From an uncultured Verrucomicrobiota bacterium (lineage in GTDB: Bacteria > Verrucomicrobiota > Kiritimatiellia > RFP12 > UBA1067), in assembly GCA_945947925.1 (NCBI GenBank), contig CAMEZU010000108.1, forward strand, positions 1 through 6,417: DNA of 6,417 bases, given 5' to 3'. Positions 1 to 5,652 of this stretch are shown piece after piece (positions within the stretch are counted from its first letter, which is position 1; every line of letters begins with the position of its first letter). The notes under the pieces were generated by a model. It had not been told where the DNA came from, did not search any database, and saw nothing but the letters and a program-made list of their open reading frames with translations. The translations under genes were made by a program, and so were the position numbers.

Positions 1-521
1 CGCAAACGCAGGATCCGCTGGTTCGAACTGCCCCTGAAGCGGAGCGAGATGTCCTTGAGCGCCTCGACGAAGGGACCGTCCACCAGGACGTCCGTCAGGG
101 AGAGGATCTCGTCCGTCACCTCCGTGCGCCAGCGCCGATGGGGCGTCGAGTACTCGATGCCGATTGCCTCCCCCGACGTCGGCAGCAGGTCGAGCTCGTA
201 GACGCAGCCCGTGTAGATCCACAGGTCCTTCGTCCGCCCGAACCGCTCGCGAAAGCGCCGCAGGAACCCAATGAGGCCCCGCTGGTTCTCCGGTTCCATC
301 GGTTCCCCGCCCAAAAGTGTCAGTCCCGCGATGTAGTCGTGATCCAAGGCCGCCAGGATCCCGTCCTCGACCTCCCGCGTGAAGGGCTTCCCGTACGCGA
401 AGTTCTGCGCCTCCTCGTTGAAACACCCCTTGCACCGATGCGTACAACCAGAAACGAAGAGGGAGACTCGAACTCCCTCTCCGTTGGCGATGTCACAGGT
501 CCTGACGCAGGCGTAGTTCAC
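1..521 (-). CDS. nrdG: Anaerobic ribonucleotide reductase activating protein NrdG (C-terminus cut by window edge)
   Basis: This is the radical-SAM activase that uses a [4Fe-4S] cluster and S-adenosylmethionine to place the glycyl radical on NrdD. Translation from the GTG at 519-521 gives 173 residues before the window ends. The N-terminus reads (M)NYACVRTCDIANGEGVRVS. The cluster motif CTHRCKGC puts Cys26, Cys30 and Cys33 in the CX3CX2C spacing of the E. coli protein. GGEP (71-74) is the SAM-binding motif; LVDGPF (146-151) and RFRGSSNQRIL (161-171) are the conserved family tail, so only a few residues should be missing. The segment around 111-135 makes it longer than the E. coli protein of about 154 residues. 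The start overlaps the nrdD stop in a GTGA junction, which supports one operon and coupled translation. No Shine-Dalgarno lies at normal distance; AAGGA is about 18 bases upstream. Identity is very secure. Confidence 0.96.
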   Translation of the reverse strand, partial: MNYACVRTCDIANGEGVRVSLFVSGCTHRCKGCFNEEAQNFAYGKPFTREVEDGILAALDHDYIAGLTLLGGEPMEPENQRGLIGFLRRFRERFGRTKDLWIYTGCVYELDLLPTSGEAIGIEYSTPHRRWRTEVTDEILSLTDVLVDGPFVEALKDISLRFRGSSNQRILRL

Positions 522-2707
522 GACACGTGCAAGACGCGTTCCTTGATCTCCTGCGTGCGGCCCTGGTTCCAGAACTGGCTGCCGATGTAGCCGCAGGTAC
601 GGCGTGCGACATTGAGCTTCGACTCGTCCGTGTTGCCGCACTTCGGGCACTTCCAGATCAGCTTCCCGGACTCGTCCTTCACGATCTGGATCTCGCCGTC
701 GTAGCCGCACTCCTGGCAGTAGTCCGACTTCGTGTTCAGCTCGGCGTACATGATGTTGTCGTAAATGTACTTCATGATCGCCAGCACCGCCGGCAGGTTG
801 TCCTGCATGTTCGGCACCTCGACGTAGCTGATTGCGCCGCCGGGCGAGAGCTTCTGGAACTTCGCCTCGAGGGCGAGCTTCGCGAACGCGTCGATCTTCT
901 CCGTCACGTGGACGTGATAGGAGTTCGTGATGTAGTTGCGGTCCGTGACGCCCTTGATGACGCCGAAACGCGCCTGTAGGCACTTCGCGAACTTGTACGT
1001 CGTCGACTCGAGCGGCGTGCCGTAGAGCGAATAGTCGATGTTCTCGGCCTTTTTCCACTTCGCCGTGTACTCGTTGAGCTTCTTCATCACCTCCAGGCCG
1101 AACGCCTCGCCCTCCGGCTCGGTGAGCTTCTTGCCGTTCATCGCATAGACGCACTCCCAGAGGCCCGCGTAGCCGAGCGAAATCGTCGAATAGCCGCCGT
1201 GCAGGTACTCGTCGATCGGCGCACCCTTCGGCAGGCGCGTGAGCGCCCCGTACTGCCACAGGATCGGCGCCGCGTCCGACAGCGTGCCCGTCAGGCGCTC
1301 GTGACGGCACTGGAGCGCCTTGTGGCAGAGCTCCAGACGCTCTTCGAGGATCTCCCAGAACTTCGCGAGGTCGCCGTGCGACGAGAGCGCGACGTCCACC
1401 AGGTTCAGCGTCACGACGCCCTGGTTGAAGCGGCCGTAGTACTTCGGCTTGCCGTCCTTGTCGACGTACGGCGTCAGGAACGAACGGCAGCCCATGCACG
1501 TATAGCAGTGGCCCTCGCCGTTCGCGTCGACCTTGTACTCGAGCATCTTCTTCTCGGAGATGTAGTCCGGCACCATCCGCTTCGCCGTGCACTTCGCGGA
1601 AAGCTCCGTCAGGTACCAGTACGGCGAATCCTCGCGGATGTTCTGCTCCTCGAGCACGTAGATGAGCTTCGGGAACGCCGGCGTCACGTACACGCCCTGC
1701 TCGTTCTTGACGCCCAGGATGCGCTGGCGCAGAACCTCCTCGATGATCATCGCGAGATCGCGGCGCTCGGCCTCGCTGCGCGCTTCGCCGAGGTACATGA
1801 AGACCGTGATGAACGGCGCCTGCCCGTTCGTCGTCATGAGCGTCACCACCTGGTACTGGATCGTCTGGACGCCCTTCTTGACCTCCCTCCGCACGCGCTT
1901 CTCGACGACCGTGTCGAACTGCTCCGGCGTCATCGTCAGCCCCGTCTCCGCCAGCTCGGCCTCGAGCTCCTTCCGGATCGCCTGGCGCGAGATCTCCACG
2001 AACGGCGCGAGGTGCGTGAGCGAAATCGACTGGCCGCCGTACTGGTTCGAGGCGACCTGCGCGATGATCTGCGTCGCGATGTTGCACGCCGTCGAGAAGC
2101 TCTTCGGCTTCTCGATCATCGTCTCCGAGATGACCGTCCCGTTCTGCAGCATGTCCTCGAGGTTCACGAGGTCGCAGTTGTGCATATGCTGCGCGTAATA
2201 GTCCATGTCGTGGAAATGGATGATGCCGTCCTTGTGCGCCTGCACGATGTCCGGCGGCAGCAGCAGACGCGACGAGACGTCCTTCGACACCTCGCCCGCC
2301 ATGTAGTCGCGCTGCACCGAGTTGATCGTCGGATTCTTGTTCGAATTCTCCTGCTTGACGTCCTCGTTGTTGCACTCGATGAGCGAGAGAATCTGCTGGT
2401 CCGTCGTGTTCGCCTTGCGGGCAAGTGCGCGCTTGTAGCGATAAACGATGTATTTCTTGGCAATTTCGTGCGAGCCCATCTCCATGATCTTCGACTCGAC
2501 GACGTCCTGGATCTCCTCGACCGTCATCGCCCGGTCGCGACCCGCGCACACGCCCGCGACCTCCTCGGCGATCAGGTTGATGCGGCCCTCCGACAGGGCG
2601 TCCTTGATGTCGACGACCTGGCTGGCCTTGCGAATGGCGTTGGCAATCTTCTGAATATCAAAAGGCTTTTCCTCACCACTGCGCTTGATAATCTTCATCT
2701 GCTTCAT
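518..2707 (-). CDS. nrdD: Class III anaerobic ribonucleoside-triphosphate reductase NrdD
   Basis: This cytosolic glycyl-radical enzyme reduces NTPs to dNTPs under anoxia, with formate as reductant in the well-studied members. From the ATG at 2705-2707 it has 729 residues, a normal family length. An ATP-cone regulatory domain occupies roughly residues 4-95 (KIIKRSGEEKPFDIQKI at its start). The ten-stranded catalytic barrel follows, with ACNIATQIIAQVASNQYGG near 207-225 and CYTCMGCRSF (401-410), the segment expected to carry the radical-relay cysteine. A C-terminal zinc ribbon uses Cys664, Cys667, Cys687 and Cys690. It is followed by RTCGYIG, where Gly706 is the expected radical site. All key elements are present, so the gene looks intact. 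The open frame extends 35 codons further to 2812, but that stretch contains the promoter -10 and looks non-coding. A second possible start is the ATG at 2696-2698, which begins directly at MKIIKRSG. AAGGAAG lies about 15 bases before the chosen ATG. NrdR boxes upstream suggest repression when nucleotides suffice. Confidence 0.97.
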   Translation of the reverse strand: MKQMKIIKRSGEEKPFDIQKIANAIRKASQVVDIKDALSEGRINLIAEEVAGVCAGRDRAMTVEEIQDVVESKIMEMGSHEIAKKYIVYRYKRALARKANTTDQQILSLIECNNEDVKQENSNKNPTINSVQRDYMAGEVSKDVSSRLLLPPDIVQAHKDGIIHFHDMDYYAQHMHNCDLVNLEDMLQNGTVISETMIEKPKSFSTACNIATQIIAQVASNQYGGQSISLTHLAPFVEISRQAIRKELEAELAETGLTMTPEQFDTVVEKRVRREVKKGVQTIQYQVVTLMTTNGQAPFITVFMYLGEARSEAERRDLAMIIEEVLRQRILGVKNEQGVYVTPAFPKLIYVLEEQNIREDSPYWYLTELSAKCTAKRMVPDYISEKKMLEYKVDANGEGHCYTCMGCRSFLTPYVDKDGKPKYYGRFNQGVVTLNLVDVALSSHGDLAKFWEILEERLELCHKALQCRHERLTGTLSDAAPILWQYGALTRLPKGAPIDEYLHGGYSTISLGYAGLWECVYAMNGKKLTEPEGEAFGLEVMKKLNEYTAKWKKAENIDYSLYGTPLESTTYKFAKCLQARFGVIKGVTDRNYITNSYHVHVTEKIDAFAKLALEAKFQKLSPGGAISYVEVPNMQDNLPAVLAIMKYIYDNIMYAELNTKSDYCQECGYDGEIQIVKDESGKLIWKCPKCGNTDESKLNVARRTCGYIGSQFWNQGRTQEIKERVLHVS

Positions 2708-2787
2708 TTCTTGCCAATCTTTCTTCCTTAAGCTGTTTAACCCCCATTTATTCCACAAAGGCACACCCCGTAGTAGAAAACGCCAAT

Positions 2788-2816
2788 ATGATACACTAAA
2801 TATGGTGGACAAACAA
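2788..2816 (-). promoter_or_regulatory. Sigma70-type promoter of nrdDG
   Basis: On the minus strand a -35 box TTGTTT (2811-2816) and a -10 box TATCAT (2788-2793) are separated by exactly 17 bases. Transcription would start near 2781, giving a leader of about 74 bases before the nrdD ATG at 2707. The surrounding gap is AT-rich, unlike the flanking genes. The spacer overlaps almost entirely with an NrdR box, which fits a repressed promoter. This is inferred from sequence match only. Confidence 0.65.
2793..2808. promoter_or_regulatory. NrdR box 1 (operator within the nrdDG promoter)
   Basis: The sequence ACACTAAATATGGTGG matches 13 of 16 positions of the published NrdR consensus (acaCwAtATaTwGtgt), including the core CtA and the T/G of the right half. 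NrdR is the zinc-finger and ATP-cone repressor of ribonucleotide reductase genes. The site sits between the -35 and -10 boxes and touches the last -10 base, so bound NrdR would block RNA polymerase. Its position directly before nrdD makes a chance match unlikely. The nrdR gene itself is not in the window. Confidence 0.75.
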
Positions 2817-2823
2817 GCCGAAA

Positions 2824-2839
2824 AGACAAAATCTTATCT
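2824..2839. promoter_or_regulatory. Candidate second NrdR box, degenerate
   Basis: NrdR usually binds two boxes separated by 15-16 bases. AGACAAAATCTTATCT starts exactly 31 bases from box 1 (15-base gap) and matches 11 of 16 consensus positions, but it lacks the conserved G of the right half. A competing candidate, 2835-2850 (TATCTACAGATTGTGT), also scores 11 of 16 and keeps both core C and G, but starts 42 bases from box 1. Canonical spacing favours the first; core conservation favours the second. In an AT-rich gap some matches of this quality are expected by chance. Confidence 0.4.
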
Positions 2840-2887
2840 ACAGATTGTGTACACGAAGGAAATGTTATACAATCCTTGGTGTTTTCC

Positions 2888-4216
2888 TCAAAACCGAGGA
2901 AGTTTCATCAGCGAATCGACCCGACCGCCCTCCCGCGACCTCAGCCGCCAGATTCGGCCATGCTCGTCGCGGAGCGCCCGGAGGCGTCCTTCGTCCCGCC
3001 GATGGCAGGCGCAGTCGATGAGATTGGCCATATAGACGATCTCCTTCGCCCAGTCGTTCCGGTCCGCGTAGCGCTCCACCGCCACCCGCACGCCCGCAGC
3101 AATGCCGCTGATTTCGTCGAGAATGGCGTCCGTGAGCCCCGGATGACGCGAATAACCATGCGGTTCGTGCAGAATGTTGAACAATTCCGAGCAATTCGCC
3201 TTGAGCGCCCCACCTCGGAGATAGAGCGTGCCGAGCTTCATGAGGTATCCGCCAAGCGGCGCATCCATGACCGCGTTGAGCTCGCGCTCGAGATCCATGT
3301 TCGCCGCCTTCGCCCCCTGCATCGCGAACGTGCCGCCGAGGACGATGCCGGGGAGGCTCGCCGCGAGCGGCTGCCAGTGTCCCTCGTCGCCCCAGTCCGT
3401 CACGAGATACCCCTTTGCTCCGAAGCGGCGGCCCGCGTCCTCCGCCGCCGCCAGGTTCTCGCGCATGTTCTCGATGCGGCCGCCCAGGGACCGCCAGGAC
3501 GACGTTCCCGGACAGACGTAGAAGTCGAGTCCCGCCTCCTTGAACGCGGCCGCCTCCTTGGCGAACGGATGGTTCCCCTCATAGCCCCAGTCAAGCGCGA
3601 TGAGGTCCTTCGGCAGCCGCGCGATGGACTCGGGATGCTTGAGGATGATGTCGCCCCAGAACATCGGACGCTTCCCGTGGCGCTTGGCCGCCTCGACGAC
3701 CTTCAGGAGGAAGCCGACGTACTCCTCCGGATCGGCGATCTCGAACGTCTCGTCGCAGCCGATGTTGACGAGCTTCGACTCGAAGTTGGGGAGAAGCTGC
3801 CCGAGCAGGTCCTCGACGAGCGCGATCGACCCCGGGTTCTTCGGATCGAGCGTCGTGGGGAACTTCTTGACCGTTCCCCACGGCGTCATCGCCCCGCCCT
3901 TCGGGAACTTCGCGAGGCCGTTGTATTTCGGATTCGTCAGCCACCGCTCCATATGCCCGAATGTATTCTGGTTCGGCACGAGCTCGATTCCCTGGAATGC
4001 GCAGTACGCCTGCAGCTTCGCAATCTCCGCCGGCGTCACGGGATCGGCCTCCTCCCAGACGGACTCGTGGCCCGCGTACGCGAACGTGTGTTCGGTGTAG
4101 AGCTGGAACTGCGTGTAGCGGTACCGCGCCAGCAGGTCGACGATCAGGCGCAAGGTCCGCAGCGTCGGGACCCGGTCCCGACTGACGTCCAACATGAATC
4201 CCCTCGTTTCGAACAT
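2888..4216 (-). CDS. GH20-type beta-N-acetylhexosaminidase-like glycoside hydrolase, barrel only
   Basis: The 442-residue product looks like a family 20 glycoside hydrolase, enzymes that release terminal beta-linked GlcNAc or GalNAc by substrate-assisted catalysis. RGFMLDVSRDRVPT (5-18) opens the TIM barrel; its Arg5 corresponds to the substrate-binding arginine of GH20. FQLYTEHTFAYAGHE (37-51) and ELVPNQNTFGHMERW (78-92) follow. NIGCDETFEI holds the catalytic pair Asp155-Glu156. MFWGDIILKHPE (185-196), LVTDWGDEGHWQP (271-283) and a helical tail with RIWRLRSREGG near 425 also fit this subgroup. The usual N-terminal GH20b domain is absent, and no signal peptide is seen, so a cytosolic role on small amino-sugar oligomers is inferred. 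Start choice is open: the ATG at 4216 keeps Arg5, whereas the ATG at 4195 has a better ribosome site (GAGGGG, 4 bases away) but would lose it. It lies 40 bases after the acetyltransferase gene and probably shares its transcript. Exact substrate is unknown. Confidence 0.85.
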   Translation of the reverse strand: MFETRGFMLDVSRDRVPTLRTLRLIVDLLARYRYTQFQLYTEHTFAYAGHESVWEEADPVTPAEIAKLQAYCAFQGIELVPNQNTFGHMERWLTNPKYNGLAKFPKGGAMTPWGTVKKFPTTLDPKNPGSIALVEDLLGQLLPNFESKLVNIGCDETFEIADPEEYVGFLLKVVEAAKRHGKRPMFWGDIILKHPESIARLPKDLIALDWGYEGNHPFAKEAAAFKEAGLDFYVCPGTSSWRSLGGRIENMRENLAAAEDAGRRFGAKGYLVTDWGDEGHWQPLAASLPGIVLGGTFAMQGAKAANMDLERELNAVMDAPLGGYLMKLGTLYLRGGALKANCSELFNILHEPHGYSRHPGLTDAILDEISGIAAGVRVAVERYADRNDWAKEIVYMANLIDCACHRRDEGRLRALRDEHGRIWRLRSREGGRVDSLMKLPRF

Positions 4217-4240
4217 ACGGCTGCGGCGGTCCCTGCGGGA

Positions 4241-4258
4241 GAGTCCGGTTGCGGACTC
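4241..4258. other. Perfect 7-bp inverted repeat between the acetyltransferase and GH20 genes
   Basis: GAGTCCG and CGGACTC flank a four-base loop (GTTG on plus, CAAC on minus), giving a perfect GC-rich hairpin. It overlaps the TGA stop of the acetyltransferase gene (4257-4259) and ends 24 bases before the GH20 ATG. No T-run follows on the minus strand, so it is not a typical intrinsic terminator. It could tune expression of the GH20 gene, protect an mRNA end, or be chance. Confidence 0.5.
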
Positions 4259-4757
4259 AGCGCACCTCCCGGACCATGGCGATTTCTGGACAGGTGAACG
4301 GATCGGCGTGCTTCGCGCAGTTGATGCAGCCCGTGTAGAGCTTGTGCATCACCTTTTTCTTCGGAATCTCGTGAAAGCCGAGCGTCGTGAAGAACTCGGG
4401 CGCAAAGGTCAGCACGAGGACCTCCTTCGGATTGAAGGCGGACACCTTGTCGGCGACGCCCTCGACGAGAAGTCGGCCGATGCCCTGACGCCGGTAGGGC
4501 GCGCGGACCGCGACGGACACGATCTCGACGGTCGCCGACTCGGGCTGGCCGATCTCGGGATGGACCTGAAACGCGGCGCAGCCGACGATGTCCGCGCCGA
4601 TTTCGGCGACAAGAAAGCGGTCGATGTTCTCGACGATGTTGCCCACCGACCGCGGCACCAGCAGATCGGAATTGCGGTGGATGAGCGCGAAGATCTTCTC
4701 CGCGTCCTTGAGACGGGCCGCCCGGATGGTGGTTTCCTTCGTCATGGTCGAAGCCAT
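4257..4757 (-). CDS. ArgA-like GNAT N-acetyltransferase (probable N-acetylglutamate synthase)
   Basis: The 166-residue protein is a single GNAT domain of the short ArgA type, expected to transfer acetyl from acetyl-CoA to the amino group of glutamate, the first step of arginine synthesis. Visible features are LLVPRS (32-37), typical of this group, then the beta strand SVAVRAPYRR (81-90) running into the acetyl-CoA pyrophosphate loop RQGIGRLL (90-97). LTFAPEFFTTLGF (116-128) matches the conserved region before the family tail. The tail carries YTGCINC (Cys144, Cys147) and Cys156 in FTCPEIAM, a cysteine pattern common in this subgroup. It has no amino-acid kinase domain, unlike classical E. coli ArgA. 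The ATG at 4757 lies 2 bases after the purN stop; the ATG at 4745 is an alternative, and neither has a clear ribosome site, consistent with coupling to purN. Substrate preference is inferred from family resemblance; another amino acid is possible. Confidence 0.82.
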   Translation of the reverse strand: MASTMTKETTIRAARLKDAEKIFALIHRNSDLLVPRSVGNIVENIDRFLVAEIGADIVGCAAFQVHPEIGQPESATVEIVSVAVRAPYRRQGIGRLLVEGVADKVSAFNPKEVLVLTFAPEFFTTLGFHEIPKKKVMHKLYTGCINCAKHADPFTCPEIAMVREVR

Positions 4758-4759
4758 TT

Positions 4760-5374
4760 TCAGCCGATGCGCACGCGGCGCCCTTCAATCCGGTACTTGC
4801 CGGAGGCGATGATGTTAAGCGCCTCGGGATAGGCGAGGTGTTCCTGCACCTGGATGCGCGCGTGCAGGGTCTCGGGCGTATCGTCCTCGAGGACGGGAAC
4901 CGTCTTCTGGACGAGGATGGGACCGGAGTCCGTGCCCGCGTCGACGAAGTGCACCGTCACGCCCGCCACCTTGCACCCGTAGTCGAGCGCCTGCGTCCAG
5001 CTGTGAATGCCGGGGAACGCGGGCAGGATCGCGGGATGGATGTTGATGACGCGGTTCGGGAACGCCTCAAGCAGCTTCGGCTTGACGATGCGCATGAAGC
5101 CGGCGAGGACGACCGTATCGACCCCGGCTTCCTTCAGGATCCGGATGCAGTTCTCCTCCGCGGCGTCCGCGAGCTTCGTCTTCCACGGCGCGCAGTCGAG
5201 GAACTGACAGGGGATGCCGTGCTTCTTCGCACGGTCGAGGATCTTCGCGTCCGCCACGTCGGCGAGCACGACCTTGATGTCCGCATCAAGCGTCCCGGCC
5301 GCGATCGCGTCCACGATGGACTGCATGTTCGACCCCGCACCGGAACCCAAGACGCCAAGATGAAGTTTGCTCAT
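4760..5374 (-). CDS. purN: Phosphoribosylglycinamide formyltransferase PurN
   Basis: PurN transfers a formyl group from 10-formyltetrahydrofolate to glycinamide ribonucleotide, the third step of de novo purine synthesis in the cytosol. The 204-residue length is typical. The phosphate-binding loop GSGAGSNMQSI (10-20) lies at the N-terminus. The catalytic triad is complete: Asn111 and His113 in INIHPAILPAFPG and Asp149 in DAGTDSGPI, each offset by five from E. coli Asn106, His108 and Asp144. AGFMRIV (91-97) and VQEHLAYPEAL (176-186) are further family blocks. It is the first gene of a close cluster, 2 bases ahead of the ArgA-like gene. The ATG at 5372-5374 is the only sensible start, because the glycine loop begins nine residues later and an extended -10 promoter ends 7 bases upstream. 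No Shine-Dalgarno is present, which agrees with a leaderless message. Confidence 0.96.
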   Translation of the reverse strand: MSKLHLGVLGSGAGSNMQSIVDAIAAGTLDADIKVVLADVADAKILDRAKKHGIPCQFLDCAPWKTKLADAAEENCIRILKEAGVDTVVLAGFMRIVKPKLLEAFPNRVINIHPAILPAFPGIHSWTQALDYGCKVAGVTVHFVDAGTDSGPILVQKTVPVLEDDTPETLHARIQVQEHLAYPEALNIIASGKYRIEGRRVRIG

Positions 5375-5381
5375 GCCGATA

Positions 5382-5390
5382 ATTATACCA
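5382..5390 (-). promoter_or_regulatory. Extended -10 promoter directly before purN
   Basis: The minus strand reads TGGTATAAT, a perfect -10 hexamer (5382-5387) with the TGn extension. No recognisable -35 occurs 16-18 bases upstream, where the DNA is GC-rich, as is usual when the extension compensates. Only seven bases (TATCGGC) separate the hexamer from the purN ATG, so transcription should begin at or within a base or two of the start codon. Confidence 0.65.
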
Positions 5391-5455
5391 TATGAGGCAA
5401 GCGTCCGGCGGGTCCCAGTTGAACTTCACGACATTCCGTCCCGATCTCTGACGCA

Positions 5456-5532
5456 TGGCGGTCCTGGCGGGACTCGAACCCACTACCCGCTGCTTAGAAG
5501 GCAGCTGCTCTGTCCAGATGAGCTACAGGACC
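5456..5532 (-). tRNA. tRNA-Arg (anticodon TCT), CCA encoded
   Basis: The minus strand folds into a complete cloverleaf. The acceptor stem pairs GGTCCTG (from 5532) with CAGGACC and is followed by discriminator G and genomic CCA (5456-5458). The D stem is GCTC/GAGC. The anticodon stem GCTGC/GCAGC encloses the loop CTTCTAA, placing TCT at positions 34-36, which reads AGA (and AGG by wobble). The T arm is GTGGG-TTCGAGT-CCCGC with one T-G pair. Length is 74 bases plus CCA. AGG and AGA codons occur in the neighbouring unidentified gene, whereas the conserved genes mostly use CGN. No oligo-T terminator follows, so read-through towards purN is possible. Confidence 0.96.
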
Positions 5533-5634
5533 GTGTTTTATTAGGAATTTGAAGATGTTTGAGTAAATGTTGCGTAGATCTGTCACTTTTGCGTGATCGT
5601 ACGCCACGGCGACTCGCACCTTCAGTTGGCGCGT

Positions 5635-5643
5635 ATTATATCA
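5635..5643 (-). promoter_or_regulatory. Extended -10 promoter upstream of tRNA-Arg
   Basis: The minus strand has TGATATAAT, a perfect -10 hexamer (5635-5640) with a TGn extension, inside an AT-rich patch. The -35 region is poor (TACAAT at 17 bases). Transcription would start near 5628 and produce a precursor with about 95 bases before the mature tRNA 5' end. The promoter begins only a few bases after the stop of the unidentified upstream gene. A weaker element close to the tRNA (TTTACT, 18 bases, TAATAA) is possible but less convincing. Confidence 0.55.
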
Positions 5644-5652
5644 AATTTACGG

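Noticed and set aside
1199..2731. Long plus-strand open frame (510 codons) opposite nrdD
   Set aside because: It is arginine/leucine-rich with no recognisable domain and mirrors the G/C-biased third positions of nrdD; an antisense shadow.
2708..2812. In-frame N-terminal extension of nrdD by 35 codons
   Set aside because: The stretch is AT-rich, contains the -10 box and part of the NrdR box, starts upstream of the predicted transcript start, and precedes the point where ATP-cone homology begins.
2847..2854. Palindrome GTGTACAC upstream of nrdD as a separate operator
   Set aside because: Eight bases with no extension of the arms. Its GTGT half can be explained as the end of an NrdR-like candidate, so it is not listed alone.
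2884..2901. Inverted repeat TTCCTC/GAGGAA around the GH20 stop as a terminator
   Set aside because: Only six paired bases with a six-base loop, and no T-run on either strand.
2876..4297. Long plus-strand open frame (473 codons) opposite the GH20 gene
   Set aside because: Same shadow pattern; the minus-strand frame has clear GH20 motifs.
4144..4788. Minus-strand open frame of 214 codons overlapping the acetyltransferase
   Set aside because: Arginine-rich out-of-frame product; the acetyltransferase frame carries the real GNAT motifs.
4257..5532. Functional link between tRNA-Arg and the ArgA-like gene, for example an arginine-sensing unit
   Set aside because: They are merely co-directional; purN with its own promoter lies between them and no T-box, leader peptide or ARG-box-like site is visible.
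5583..5600. Short repeat TCAC/GTGA downstream of the unidentified gene as a terminator
   Set aside because: Four paired bases only, with no T-run; too weak to call.
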